From positions 2,418,001 through 2,482,000 of the forward strand of contig NZ_CP108784.1 of assembly GCF_045207655.1 (NCBI RefSeq): a stretch of 64,000 bases of DNA, read 5' to 3'. The position numbers and the translations under genes were made by a program. This DNA comes from Embleya sp045207655 (GTDB lineage: Bacteria > Actinomycetota > Actinomycetes > Streptomycetales > Streptomycetaceae). Position 1 is the first letter of the stretch. Each line of letters opens with the position of its first letter. Below are positions 8,233-16,887 of this stretch, one piece after another. The notes beneath the pieces were generated by a model, which saw only the letters and a list, made by a program, of their open reading frames with translations, was not told the DNA's origin and searched no databases.

Positions 8233-10635
8233 ATGTCCACCCACCACGCACCCGACGACCACCACAGTGCCGACGGCGACCTGCGCCGACGCGGCTTTCT
8301 CGCCGGGGCGGTCGCGGTCGGTGTGGCCGGCACGGTGCTGCCGGGAACCGCGTTCGCGGCCGAACAGGCGGCCCCGGTGACCGTGTCCGCGCCGGGCATC
8401 AGCCTCACCGCCGGCGCCGACGGCTACGTCTCGATCCGCGACGGCGGCGGGATCGAGCGGGTGCGCCTGACCAGATTCATGGCCAAGGACACCGTCGTCG
8501 GCATCCAGCAGAGCACCGGCGGCACACCGTCGTTGATCACGCTCGCCGACGGCAGATCCGCGATCCGGGTCGAGTACACGCTGCCCGCCGCCGCGAACGG
8601 GATCACCGTCCGGGGCGTCTTCGACGTCACCGCGCACCGGGCGCACCTGCGCTGGGAGGTGGGCGGCTCGACCACGCTGGTCCCGGCCGGCTTCATGTTC
8701 GGGCGCACCGTACTCGCGCCCACCGCGCCGGAGGCCTTCGCCGCGCTGACCACGTGGAACCGGGACGCGGGCGGCGGCATCCCGTACGAGACCAACGCCG
8801 GCGTGGTCTACCAGGAGACCTGGGCCGACACGAAGGCGTACTTCCGGCTCGCCGGCACCACGCCGGCCTGGACCAACGCCACCTGGATCCACGCGCCCGG
8901 CACCGCGACCACCGACGGCGCGGTGACCGAGGCCGACCTGGTGCTCGGCACGATGCGGCCCGCGGCGGCCGGCACCACCGGATCGGCCCGGCCGCTCGGT
9001 GTCGAGGTGTGGACCGACCAGCCGTTCTCGCTGTGGGATCGGGGCGGCCTACCGATGCCGCTGCACGCGGAGGTGGCCAACGGCGGCGCCACCGACAAGG
9101 CGGTGCGACTGTCCTGGTGGGCGCGCGACTTCGACGGCCGGATCCTGGGCAGCGGCACGGTCACCGACACCGTCGCGGCGGGCGCCACCTGGGCGCAGAC
9201 GTTCACCGTCACCTCGCCGCCGCACGGCATCGTGTTCACCGAGGTGAGCGCGACCTCCGGAACGGACGAGGCGTTCGCCCGGACCAACCTCTCGGTGCTG
9301 CCCTCCTTCGCCTACCAAGCGGGCGCCGACAGCATGTTCGGCATCGCCAACTACCCGTGGCTGCTCGAGCCGGACGCCCCGGCCGTACTGGGCCTGATGC
9401 GAAGGCTCGGCATCAAGCGGGTGCGGATCGCCTACGACGGCGGCCCCGGCCTGCCGCCGGCCACGCTCGACGCGGCCGGCTTCGCGCACAACATCGAACT
9501 GGCCGGCATCCCGCTCGGCGGCACCACCGCCCAGATCGCCGCGTGGGCGGACACCAACACCGCCAAGGCGATCGGCGCGAACGCCGACTGGTTCGAGGTG
9601 GCCAACGAGATCAACAAGCCGTGGATGAGCGGCCAGACCGCGTCCGCCTACGTCCGCGACGGACTGCACCCGGTACGGGATCGGCTGACCGCGGCCGGGG
9701 CGCGGACCAAGGTGATGAACGCGGGCCTGGCCGGGATGGACTACGTCTGGACCAAGAACTTCCGCGACGCGGGCGGCTGGGACCTGATCGACGGCTTCGC
9801 CTTCCACCCCGGCCGCGGCAACTTCACCCCCGACTACGCGCCGGCGCCGGCCGACTGGACGATGGGCGACCACGGCACGTACTGGAACTTCCTCGGCGGC
9901 CTGCGCAAGGCCCGCGAGGTGATCGCCGAGTACGGCGAGAAGGAGTTGTGGCTGACCGAGGCGTACGCGTGCACCAAGCCGAACAGTTGGTGGCACGACA
10001 CCTACCGGCACGCCGCGGAGAACGTGCTGTTGACCCTGGCCCTGGCCAAGGCCGAGGGGGTGCGCTGCGTGAACTGGTACCAGTTGCACGACAGCGTGCT
10101 GGGCAAGCCGCAACTGGCCGATCCGGTGAACTCCGAGTACCACTACGGGCTGATGCACCGCGACCTCGGGGCCAAGCCGTCGGCACTGGCCTACGCCACG
10201 GCGGCCCGGGTGCTGGATCGGGCCACGTTCGTCCGCCGGTTGAACCTGGCCGATCCGGATCTCAAGGGGCTCCTGTTCGCCTCGCCCGACGGCCCGATCT
10301 CGATCCTGTGGAGCCGCAAGGACGGGTACGTGCTCAACCCCGACCACCCCGCGGACTCGGGGTGGTTCGCCGCGCCCGAGCCGTGGGTGGACGGGTGGCG
10401 GACGAAGACGACGTTGACGGTGGCGGCGGCGTCGGGAGCTGCGCCGGCAGAGGCCGGGCCACGCGGTCGGGGGCATCGCGGCGGCGGGCGCAACACCGCG
10501 GCGACGGTCCGCGAGCTGGACTGCATCGGGCGGGAGCGGCTGCTGACTCCGGTGCGCGGACGGGTGGAGCTTCGCCTGGATGGCGCGCCTCGGATCTACT
10601 ACGGGCTCACGGACACACCGGACGCGCCGTGTTGA
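8233..10635 (+). CDS. Tat-secreted glycoside hydrolase (clan A-like)
   Basis: 800 residues. The N-terminus has a twin-arginine signal (DLRRRGFLAG, residues 16-25) and an AFA|AEQ-type cleavage site, so export in folded form is expected. Residues about 45-380 look like beta-sandwich regions. Residues about 385-690 resemble a TIM-barrel hydrolase of clan A, with a candidate acid/base Glu459 in FEVANEIN and a candidate nucleophile Glu576 in LWLTEAYA. The family could be GH39- or GH5-like; this is not settled. The ATG at 8233 has AAAGGGA upstream. It is divergent from the importer, whose promoter carries the same operator motif, so it probably releases the sugar that the importer takes up. Confidence 0.8.
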   Translation: MSTHHAPDDHHSADGDLRRRGFLAGAVAVGVAGTVLPGTAFAAEQAAPVTVSAPGISLTAGADGYVSIRDGGGIERVRLTRFMAKDTVVGIQQSTGGTPSLITLADGRSAIRVEYTLPAAANGITVRGVFDVTAHRAHLRWEVGGSTTLVPAGFMFGRTVLAPTAPEAFAALTTWNRDAGGGIPYETNAGVVYQETWADTKAYFRLAGTTPAWTNATWIHAPGTATTDGAVTEADLVLGTMRPAAAGTTGSARPLGVEVWTDQPFSLWDRGGLPMPLHAEVANGGATDKAVRLSWWARDFDGRILGSGTVTDTVAAGATWAQTFTVTSPPHGIVFTEVSATSGTDEAFARTNLSVLPSFAYQAGADSMFGIANYPWLLEPDAPAVLGLMRRLGIKRVRIAYDGGPGLPPATLDAAGFAHNIELAGIPLGGTTAQIAAWADTNTAKAIGANADWFEVANEINKPWMSGQTASAYVRDGLHPVRDRLTAAGARTKVMNAGLAGMDYVWTKNFRDAGGWDLIDGFAFHPGRGNFTPDYAPAPADWTMGDHGTYWNFLGGLRKAREVIAEYGEKELWLTEAYACTKPNSWWHDTYRHAAENVLLTLALAKAEGVRCVNWYQLHDSVLGKPQLADPVNSEYHYGLMHRDLGAKPSALAYATAARVLDRATFVRRLNLADPDLKGLLFASPDGPISILWSRKDGYVLNPDHPADSGWFAAPEPWVDGWRTKTTLTVAAASGAAPAEAGPRGRGHRGGGRNTAATVRELDCIGRERLLTPVRGRVELRLDGAPRIYYGLTDTPDAPC

Positions 10636-10671
10636 TCCGAGCCGACGGATCCACCGGACACACTGCCGGTA

Positions 10672-10711
10672 CGGGCTGACCGGCACGGCTGACCGACACG
10701 GCTGACCGACA
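10672..10711. repeat. Three 13-bp tandem repeats in a convergent gap
   Basis: Three near-identical units of the type CGGCTGACCGACA follow the glycosidase stop. No ORF with gene-like codon use is seen between 10636 and 10841, which is the gap between convergent genes. Confidence 0.7.
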
Positions 10712-10841
10712 GGTTGGACGGGGCGTGTCGAGCGGGCGTGCCGGGCGGAGCGGCGATGGCGCGGTGATCCGGCGGGCGGCCTTGGCGGGGCGGAGCGGGG
10801 CGGCGGCGGACTCGGTGCCGCCGCCCCGGTCTGGTGGCGGA

Positions 10842-11351
10842 TCAGTTGTAGGTCAGGGGCGGGCTGAGCGGGGTGCGGGTGACGCAGTACCAACTGGGCC
10901 ACGGCACCGACGTCGTCGGGAACAGCACCCGCAGACTCCAGTTGCTCGGCGAGGGCGGCGAACCGGTGAGCACGGCGTTCAGCGGCTGCCCGGGCGAGAT
11001 GGTGCCGCTGACCTTCGGGATCGCACCCAGGTTGAGCACGGGCGCGCCGGCCGTGTAGGGCGGATTGATCGTGCCGTCGTAGACCACGCCGCCGCTGGGT
11101 CCGTTGAAGAGCACGGTGGTGTTGATCGAGTTCGCGGGGAAGCTCACCGGGACGGCCGTGGCGATGTTCACCTTGAGCAGGCCACCGCCGGTGCTGTACG
11201 TCACCTTCGTGGTGAACGTTCGGCCCCTGGTGTCCACGCAGTTGTACGGGGATGTCGAGGGCCCGCCCGCAGAGGCGGTACCGGCGAACGTGGTCACGGC
11301 GGCGAATGCGCCGGCGGTGGCGAGCGCGGCGATCTTTGCGCGCTTGGACAT
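10842..11351 (-). CDS. Secreted protein of unknown function
   Basis: 169 residues. A Sec-type signal peptide (MSKRAKIAALATAGAFAAV, then AGTASA|GG) is followed by a roughly 140-residue Ser/Thr/Pro-rich, mostly beta-predicted domain. It has two cysteines (NCVDTRG near the start and WYCVTRT near the end) that could form a disulphide. The ATG at 11351 has AGGAG 7-8 nt upstream; the open frame extends further but lacks a signal sequence at that end. It resembles small secreted proteins common in streptomycetes, but I recognise no function. Confidence 0.75.
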   Translation of the reverse strand: MSKRAKIAALATAGAFAAVTTFAGTASAGGPSTSPYNCVDTRGRTFTTKVTYSTGGGLLKVNIATAVPVSFPANSINTTVLFNGPSGGVVYDGTINPPYTAGAPVLNLGAIPKVSGTISPGQPLNAVLTGSPPSPSNWSLRVLFPTTSVPWPSWYCVTRTPLSPPLTYN

Positions 11352-11530
11352 ACCTGTCTCCTGGGTTTCTGGGCTGGACCCGAACCGTGCGGAGGAGCAG
11401 AAGTACACCGGGTGCGACCACACCCGTCACGCGCGCCCAGTAGACCAACCCCCGCCGCACCCCGACAAGCCGGCCGACGGGAATGTCTCGATCTGGCAAA
11501 TGGGCGGGATCCGGCGGCTGATGGTGGCGC

Positions 11531-11594
11531 GGTGCGGGTGCGGGTGCGGGTGCGCGATGGCGCGATGGCGCGATGGCGCGATGGCGCGATGGCG
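11531..11594. repeat. Adjacent 6-bp and 8-bp microsatellites upstream of tetR
   Basis: Four hexamers of GGTGCG (about 11531-11554) are followed by five perfect copies of CGATGGCG (11555-11594). They lie 46 bp upstream of the putative operator of the TetR gene. Copy-number change could alter spacing to upstream sequence, but no effect is known. Confidence 0.85.
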
Positions 11595-11639
11595 CCGGTC
11601 CTACGGGATGTTGGGATGTCGGGGTGCATCACGGATTCT

Positions 11640-11657
11640 GTACCTACTGGTATGTAC
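11640..11657. promoter_or_regulatory. Putative TetR operator
   Basis: GTACCTACTGGTATGTAC is an 18-bp imperfect palindrome in which 7 of 9 half-site positions match. It ends 9 nt before the tetR start codon, so the TetR protein probably represses its own operon. The -10 box is not certain. Confidence 0.6.
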
Positions 11658-11666
11658 ACTCGTTGT

Positions 11667-12251
11667 ATGAGTTCGAATACCGCCGACCTTCTTATCGAGG
11701 CCACGCGTGACCTCCTCTGGGAGCGCGGCTATATCGGCACCAGCCCCAAGGCGATTCAGCAGCGGGCCGGAGTGGGCCAGGGCAGCATGTACCACCACTT
11801 CACCGGCAAGTCGGATCTCGCACTGGCCGCGATCGACCGGACCGCCGAGGAGCTGCGGGCCGCCGCCGAACGGCAGTTCGCCGCGCCGGGAACCGCCGTC
11901 GAGCGGATCACCGCCTATCTGCGACGCGAGCGCGACGTGCTCAAGGGCTGCCCGATCGGCCGACTGACCCAGGATCCGGACGTCATGAGCGACCCGGCGC
12001 TGCGCGGACCCGTCGACGAGACCTTCGTCTGGCTGCGCGGCAGGCTGGCCCGGGTCCTGGCCGAGGGCCGCGCGCAGGGTGAACCGGATGTGGCCGCGCT
12101 CGACCCCGACAGCACCGCCGCCACCATCGTCGCGGTGCTCCAGGGCGGGTACGTACTGGCCCGCGCCGCCGACTCGACCGAGCCCTTCGACCAGGCCGTG
12201 ACCGGTGTGCTCGGCCTGCTGACCGGACCGCCACCCACCGACCGGGACTGA
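11667..12251 (+). CDS. TetR/AcrR-family transcriptional regulator
   Basis: 194 residues with an N-terminal helix-turn-helix (GYIGTSPKAIQQRAGVGQGS, then MYHHFTGKSDLALAA) and a TetR_C ligand domain. The start at 11667 is chosen because the TetR fold begins at once; no clear Shine-Dalgarno is present and the mRNA may be leaderless or nearly so. It is followed by a cupin gene 54 bp downstream and a DUF4865 gene, a grouping that suggests a small detoxification or metabolite-response operon under its own control. Confidence 0.92.
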   Translation: MSSNTADLLIEATRDLLWERGYIGTSPKAIQQRAGVGQGSMYHHFTGKSDLALAAIDRTAEELRAAAERQFAAPGTAVERITAYLRRERDVLKGCPIGRLTQDPDVMSDPALRGPVDETFVWLRGRLARVLAEGRAQGEPDVAALDPDSTAATIVAVLQGGYVLARAADSTEPFDQAVTGVLGLLTGPPPTDRD

Positions 12252-12305
12252 AGCCGAGTCCGAAACCGAGTCCGGAGCCGAGTCCGAGTCCGAGGAGCCC
12301 CCTCC

Positions 12306-12707
12306 ATGCAGGTCACCCGTATCCAGGCCGCCACCGCCGCGGCACCGCCCGAGTGGCTGACCGGCCCGGCCTGGGTCGACGAGATCGCCGCGCCGGTGGA
12401 GCCCTCGCGGGTGCGCGTCGACAGCGTGCACTTCGCACCCGGCTCCCGCACCGTGTGGCACCGCCACCCGCTCGGCCAAGTGCTCCACATCACCGAGGGC
12501 ACCGGCCTGATCCAGCGCCGCGGCGGTCCTGTGGAAACCCTGCGCCCCGGCGACACCGTACGAATCGCGCCCGACGAATGGCACTGGCACGGCGCCGGCC
12601 CCACCACCTTCATGACCCACCTGGCCATCCAGGAGGTAGCCCCCGACGGCACCGAGGCCGAACGAGGCGAGCCGGTCACCGACACGGAGTACCAGCCCGT
12701 CGGATAG
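12306..12707 (+). CDS. Cupin-domain protein
   Basis: 133 residues forming a single small beta-barrel cupin. Motif 1 contains the metal-ligand histidines (TVWHRHPLGQVLHITEG) and motif 2 is LRPGDTVRIAPDEWHWHG. Such proteins act as metal-dependent isomerases, dioxygenases or binding proteins; no substrate can be assigned. It sits between TetR and DUF4865 genes on the same strand. Confidence 0.88.
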   Translation: MQVTRIQAATAAAPPEWLTGPAWVDEIAAPVEPSRVRVDSVHFAPGSRTVWHRHPLGQVLHITEGTGLIQRRGGPVETLRPGDTVRIAPDEWHWHGAGPTTFMTHLAIQEVAPDGTEAERGEPVTDTEYQPVG

Positions 12708-12751
12708 CCGATACCGAACCGCAAACGACCACGAGGACGGGACCTCCGGAC

Positions 12752-13366
12752 ATGTACGCCCATCAGTACGAGATCACCTTGCCCGCCGACTACGACATGG
12801 GCATCATCCGCAAGCGCGTCGCCGACTTCGGACACGGCCTCGACGACCGGGCGGGCCTGGGCCTGAAGGCGTACACGATCCGCGAACGCGGCGTCGACGG
12901 CTCGCCGGTCAACGAGTACGCGCCGTTCTACCTGTGGCGGGAGATCGGCGCGATGGCCCACTTCCTGGTCGGCGGCGGCGGCTTCCAAGGCATCATCCGC
13001 GACTTCGGTCGCCCCCGGGTCCGGCACTGGACCGGCCTGGCCCACCTGCCCGGCCCCGCTCGGGAGCACACGCCCAAGGCCGCCTCCCGCCGCCTGCTTC
13101 CGCTGCCGGCCGACCCCGACCCCACGGGGCTCGGCCTGGCCGCACACATCGACGCCGAAATCGAAGCCCTACACGCGCTCGCCCGCACCGACGGCGTCCA
13201 CACCGCCGCCCTCGCCCTCGACCCGGACCACTGGCACCTGATGCGCTTCGTCCTGTGGCAGGGCCCGATCCCGACGCCCCACCACGAGGACACCACCGAA
13301 CGCTACGAAATCCTGCACACGTCCACACCGTCCCTCACCGACCTACCCACCGGCCGCCTCACCTGA
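12752..13366 (+). CDS. DUF4865 family protein
   Basis: 204 residues. It begins MYAHQYEITLPADYDMGIIR and contains the conserved stretch FYLWREIGAMAHFLVGGGGF, both typical of the DUF4865 family, whose biochemical role is unknown. It ends the TetR-cupin operon, 44 bp after the cupin stop. No signal peptide or membrane segment is visible. Confidence 0.85.
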   Translation: MYAHQYEITLPADYDMGIIRKRVADFGHGLDDRAGLGLKAYTIRERGVDGSPVNEYAPFYLWREIGAMAHFLVGGGGFQGIIRDFGRPRVRHWTGLAHLPGPAREHTPKAASRRLLPLPADPDPTGLGLAAHIDAEIEALHALARTDGVHTAALALDPDHWHLMRFVLWQGPIPTPHHEDTTERYEILHTSTPSLTDLPTGRLT

Positions 13367-13609
13367 GACCCGCCCCTGCGTCCGTGGGGCAAGCGGAGCG
13401 AACTCCACGCACACGGGGCGGAGGGCGAACGGGGCGTCGGGGCGGCTGGGGGTGGGACTGGGTCGGGGGCCGAAGCGGTCGGGGTGGGACTGGGTCTGGG
13501 CTGGAGCGGGGTGGGACTGAGTCGGAGGCCGAAGCGGTCGGGATAGGCCAGAGTCGGGTCCCGCGGCGTTGTTGCTTGTTGGGCGACTTCGTCGCCGGCT
13601 CGCGAGGCA

Positions 13610-13655
13610 CCGCCTTTTTTCTCTCCCCCGCAAGCTCCTCCGAGAAAAAAGGCGG
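13610..13655. terminator. Candidate bidirectional terminator hairpin
   Basis: CCGCCTTTTTTCTC (13610-13623) is perfectly complementary to GAGAAAAAAGGCGG (13642-13655), giving a 14-bp stem with an 18-nt loop between convergent genes. The U-tract is inside the stem rather than after it, so classic intrinsic termination is uncertain. Confidence 0.5.
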
Positions 13656-13666
13656 CCCCTCGCTCG

Positions 13667-13707
13667 GGGCTTCGTGTCCCTCCGCTTCGCTCCGGGCCAC
13701 GAAGCCC
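13667..13707. repeat. Inverted repeat
   Basis: GGGCTTCGTG (13667-13676) and CACGAAGCCC (13698-13707) form a perfect 10-bp stem directly after the previous hairpin. Further short GC palindromes follow. This looks like a mosaic of structured intergenic repeats. Confidence 0.65.
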
Positions 13708-13869
13708 AAACCTGCGGCTCCGCCGCTCTCCGCGCTTCGCGCGTCGATCACGAGGTCTCGCCGGGGTCGGGGGCGCTGACGCGCCAAGGCGCAGCCGAGT
13801 CCGGCGGCCCGTCCGCGGGCAGCCCGACCTCTCACCGCAGCCAATCCACCCCTCCGGCAAACCACACCG

Positions 13870-13975
13870 GGGGCCGCGGGGCCGGATCAGGTCCCCACGC
13901 CGCCCCTGAAACCCCAACCTCCGCACCAGAGGCAACGGGTGGAGCGGGTGGGTACACAACCCAAAGCAACCAAAG
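13870..13975. repeat. Intergenic repeat element, copy 1
   Basis: About 100 bp, including CGCCCCTGAAACCCCA, CTCCGCACCA and GCAACGGGTGGAGCGGGTGG, ending ACACAACCCA. The copy at 22695-22805 differs at only a few positions by eye. Both copies lie in the gap between a plus-strand gene and a convergent minus-strand gene. Confidence 0.8.
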
Positions 13976-14070
13976 ACGCATCCGCAGCACAGCGCACAAC
14001 GCACGCCCATCGCCCACGCAACCCGCCCGCTACCGCAGCGAACCCGCCCAAGCCGCTTCGCCCATCAGGG

Positions 14071-15816
14071 TCATGTGACCTCGAGCTTGGCTCCCGCGGC
14101 CGTGGCCAGGAGTTCTTCCGCGTGGGCCCGGCCGAGTTCGGAGTCTTCCAGGCCGGCCAACATGCGGGAGAGTTCTCGGACTCGGGCCGGGTCGTCGAGG
14201 GTGACCACTCCGGAGCGGGTGACCGTGCCGTCGCTGGACTTTTCCACCACCAGGTGGCGATCGGCGAAGGCGGCCACCTGGGGGAGGTGGGTCACCACGA
14301 TCACCTGGGCGACCCGCGCCAGGCGGGCCAGGCGGCGGCCCACCTCGACCGCGGCCTTGCCGCCGACGCCCTGGTCGACCTCGTCGAAGACGAACGTGGG
14401 GACCGGGTCGGCGCCGGCGAAGACCACCTCGACCGCGAGCATCACCCGGGAGAGCTCACCGCCGGAGGCACCCTTGGCCAGCGGTCGCGGTGGCGCTCCC
14501 GGGTGCGGGGACAATTGCAGTTCGACCTCGTCCACGCCCGCCTGGCCGTACGCCAGGACCCGATCGCCGACCGGCAACCCGTCCGGGTCGTCCACGCCGG
14601 AGATGGCCACGCCGACCCGCGCGTACGGCATCGCCAGCGCCGCCAACTCGCCGGTCACCGCCGCCGCGAAGCGTTCCGCCGCGGCGTGCCGGGCCGCCGA
14701 CACCTCGCTCGCGAGCGCCGCCAACTCGACCCGCAGCGCGTCCCGTTCGGCGGTCAGTTCCTCGGTGCGGTCGTCGTCGCCGTCCAACTCGGCCAACCGC
14801 GTGGCCGAGCGCTCGGCCCAGGCCAGCACCTCGTCGATCGACTCGCCGTACTTGCGGGTCAGCGCCGACAGTGCCGCCCGCCGCTCCTCCGCCGCCGCGA
14901 GCCGAACCGGGTCCGCGTCCACGCCGGCCGCGTAGGAGGCGAGCTCGGTGGCCACGTCGGACACCAGGTAGCCGACCTCGCCGAGCCGATCCGCCAACGC
15001 CGCCAACGCCGGGTCGTGCGCGCGTACCGCCTCCACCGCCCGCTGTGCGGCACCCAGCAGGGTCGAGGCGTCCACCGCGTCCGTACCGGTCTCCGGATCG
15101 CCCAACAGCGCCTCGTGCGCCGTGGTCGCCGCGGTGCGCAGCGCGTCCGCGTGACCCAGCCGCAAGGTCTCCGCGGCCAGTTCCGCGTCCTCGCCCGGCT
15201 GCGGCACGACCTGTTCGATCTCGGTCAGGCCGAACCGCAACAGATCGGCCTCCTGCGCGCGTTCGCGCGCCCGGGTGGTGATCTCGGCGAGTTCCGCGCT
15301 CACCTCGCGCAGCCGCCGATAGACCCCGCCGTACGCCTTCAACGGCACCGACACGGCCTCCCCGGCGTACCGGTCGAGCGCGCCGCGCTGCCGGGCCGGG
15401 CGCAGCAGCCGCTGCTGGTCGGTCTGGCCGTGGACCGCGATCAGGTCGTCGGCCAGGTCGGTCAACAACCCGACCGGCGCGGACCGCCCGCCCACATGCG
15501 CGCGCGAGCGACCCTCGGCCGAGACGGTCCGCGCCAGCAGCAGCTCGTCGTCGTCCAACTCGGCGCCCGCCTCGATCGCCCGACGCCCCGCCGGCGAGTC
15601 CGCCGGCACGCTGAGCCGACCCTCCACCAGGGCCTTCCCCGTCCCGTTGCGCACCAGCCCGGCATCGGCCCGCCCACCGAACAGCAAGCCGAGCCCGGTC
15701 ACCACCATCGTCTTGCCGGCGCCGGTCTCGCCCGTGACCACGGTGAAGCCCGGCGCGAGCTCGACTACGGCGTCTTCGATGACACCCAGACCCTGTATCC
15801 GCATCTCTTCGAGCAC
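14071..15816 (-). CDS. recN: DNA repair protein RecN
   Basis: 581 residues, normal for RecN, an SMC-like ATPase that gathers and processes DNA ends in double-strand break repair. The Walker A motif GETGAGKT is at residues 29-36. A long coiled-coil-rich middle follows, with the signature LAKGASGGELSRVMLA and Walker B PTFVFDEVDQGVGGKA near the C-terminus. The ATG start (MLEEMRIQGLGVIED) matches the family start. It is the last gene of the tlyA-nadK-recN run seen in many actinomycetes. Confidence 0.97.
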   Translation of the reverse strand: MLEEMRIQGLGVIEDAVVELAPGFTVVTGETGAGKTMVVTGLGLLFGGRADAGLVRNGTGKALVEGRLSVPADSPAGRRAIEAGAELDDDELLLARTVSAEGRSRAHVGGRSAPVGLLTDLADDLIAVHGQTDQQRLLRPARQRGALDRYAGEAVSVPLKAYGGVYRRLREVSAELAEITTRARERAQEADLLRFGLTEIEQVVPQPGEDAELAAETLRLGHADALRTAATTAHEALLGDPETGTDAVDASTLLGAAQRAVEAVRAHDPALAALADRLGEVGYLVSDVATELASYAAGVDADPVRLAAAEERRAALSALTRKYGESIDEVLAWAERSATRLAELDGDDDRTEELTAERDALRVELAALASEVSAARHAAAERFAAAVTGELAALAMPYARVGVAISGVDDPDGLPVGDRVLAYGQAGVDEVELQLSPHPGAPPRPLAKGASGGELSRVMLAVEVVFAGADPVPTFVFDEVDQGVGGKAAVEVGRRLARLARVAQVIVVTHLPQVAAFADRHLVVEKSSDGTVTRSGVVTLDDPARVRELSRMLAGLEDSELGRAHAEELLATAAGAKLEVT

Positions 15817-15926
15817 GGGACGACACTACGAGGTCGTGGGGACTCCACGCGAAGAACGCAGTTCAACGGCGTGTGTTCAACACACGAACAGACGACCGTA
15901 TCGACGATCCGGCCCGGAAAGGCGGC

Positions 15927-16814
15927 TCACTTGCGCCCGCGCCAGCCCTTGACCGGCAGCGCGAACTTGGCCACGAGCCGATCCGTGAACGGCGCCCGAT
16001 GCAACCGCGCCAACCGCACCGGCTGGGTCCCGCGACGCACCTCCACCCGCGCCCCGGCAGGCAACTGCACGGTGCGCCGGCCGTCGCACCACAGCGCGCC
16101 GGGCGGCGTCTCCGGCGCGAGCTCGAGCGCCAGCACCGAGTTCGGCGAGACCACCACCGGGCGCGCGAACAGCGCGTGCGCGCTGATCGGCACCATGATC
16201 AGCGCCTCCACCTCGGGCCACACGATCGGCCCGCCGCCGGAGAAGGCGTACGCGGTCGACCCGGTCGGCGTCGCGCACACCACCCCGTCGCAGCCCCACC
16301 GGGACAACGGCCGGCCGTCCACCTCGGCGACCAGTTCCAGCATGCGCTCGCGCGAGGCCTTCTCGATCGCGGCCTCGTTCAGCGCCCAGTTGGTGTGCAC
16401 GGTCTCGCCGTTGACCCGCACCACCACGTCGAGCGTCATGCGCTCCTCGACGTCGTAGTCGCGCGCCACGACCCGCTCCACGACGTCGTTGAGGTCCTCG
16501 CGCTCGGCCTCCGCCAGGAAGCCGACCCGGCCCAGGTTGACCCCGAGCATCGGCACCGCCGCCTCACGCACCAGCTCCGCGCCGCGCAGCAGCGTGCCGT
16601 CGCCGCCGAGCACGATGGCCAGCTCGCAGCCCTTGGCCGCGTCCGGCTCCACCGACACCACGACCGCGCCCGGCAGGGCCAGGTCGTCCGCCTCGTTCTC
16701 GAGCACTCGTACGCCCAGGCCCGCCGCGATCAACCGCTCCACCACCAGCCGTGCGCTGCGCAATGCCGCAGGTCGGCCGGTGTGCGTCACCACCAGTACC
16801 GTGCGATCGTTCAT
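15927..16814 (-). CDS. nadK: NAD kinase
   Basis: 295 residues. It phosphorylates NAD to NADP in the cytoplasm. The diagnostic GGDGT motif is at residues 70-74, followed by the NE motif (NWALNEAAIEK) and the glycine-rich segment ATPTGSTAYAFSGGGP. The ATG at 16814 is the natural start. It lies between tlyA and recN on the same strand, with 73 and 110 bp spacers. Confidence 0.97.
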   Translation of the reverse strand: MNDRTVLVVTHTGRPAALRSARLVVERLIAAGLGVRVLENEADDLALPGAVVVSVEPDAAKGCELAIVLGGDGTLLRGAELVREAAVPMLGVNLGRVGFLAEAEREDLNDVVERVVARDYDVEERMTLDVVVRVNGETVHTNWALNEAAIEKASRERMLELVAEVDGRPLSRWGCDGVVCATPTGSTAYAFSGGGPIVWPEVEALIMVPISAHALFARPVVVSPNSVLALELAPETPPGALWCDGRRTVQLPAGARVEVRRGTQPVRLARLHRAPFTDRLVAKFALPVKGWRGRK

Positions 16815-16887
16815 GCCCGTATCCCCTCGTCCGCATCGAATCGACCGCAGCCGTACCCGTACGCCGTGACGCTACCGTGCGCGCCGC

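Larger units (their letters stand above)
13367..14070. other. 704-bp convergent gap with minisatellite, hairpins and shared element
   Basis: No convincing gene; open frames here are composition artefacts. From about 13440 to 13560 degenerate units containing GGGTGGGACTGGGTC and GCCGAAGCGGTCGGG repeat. Two strong inverted repeats follow at 13610-13655 and 13667-13707. From about 13870 to 13975 lies a roughly 100-bp element nearly identical to 22695-22805. Confidence 0.75.
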
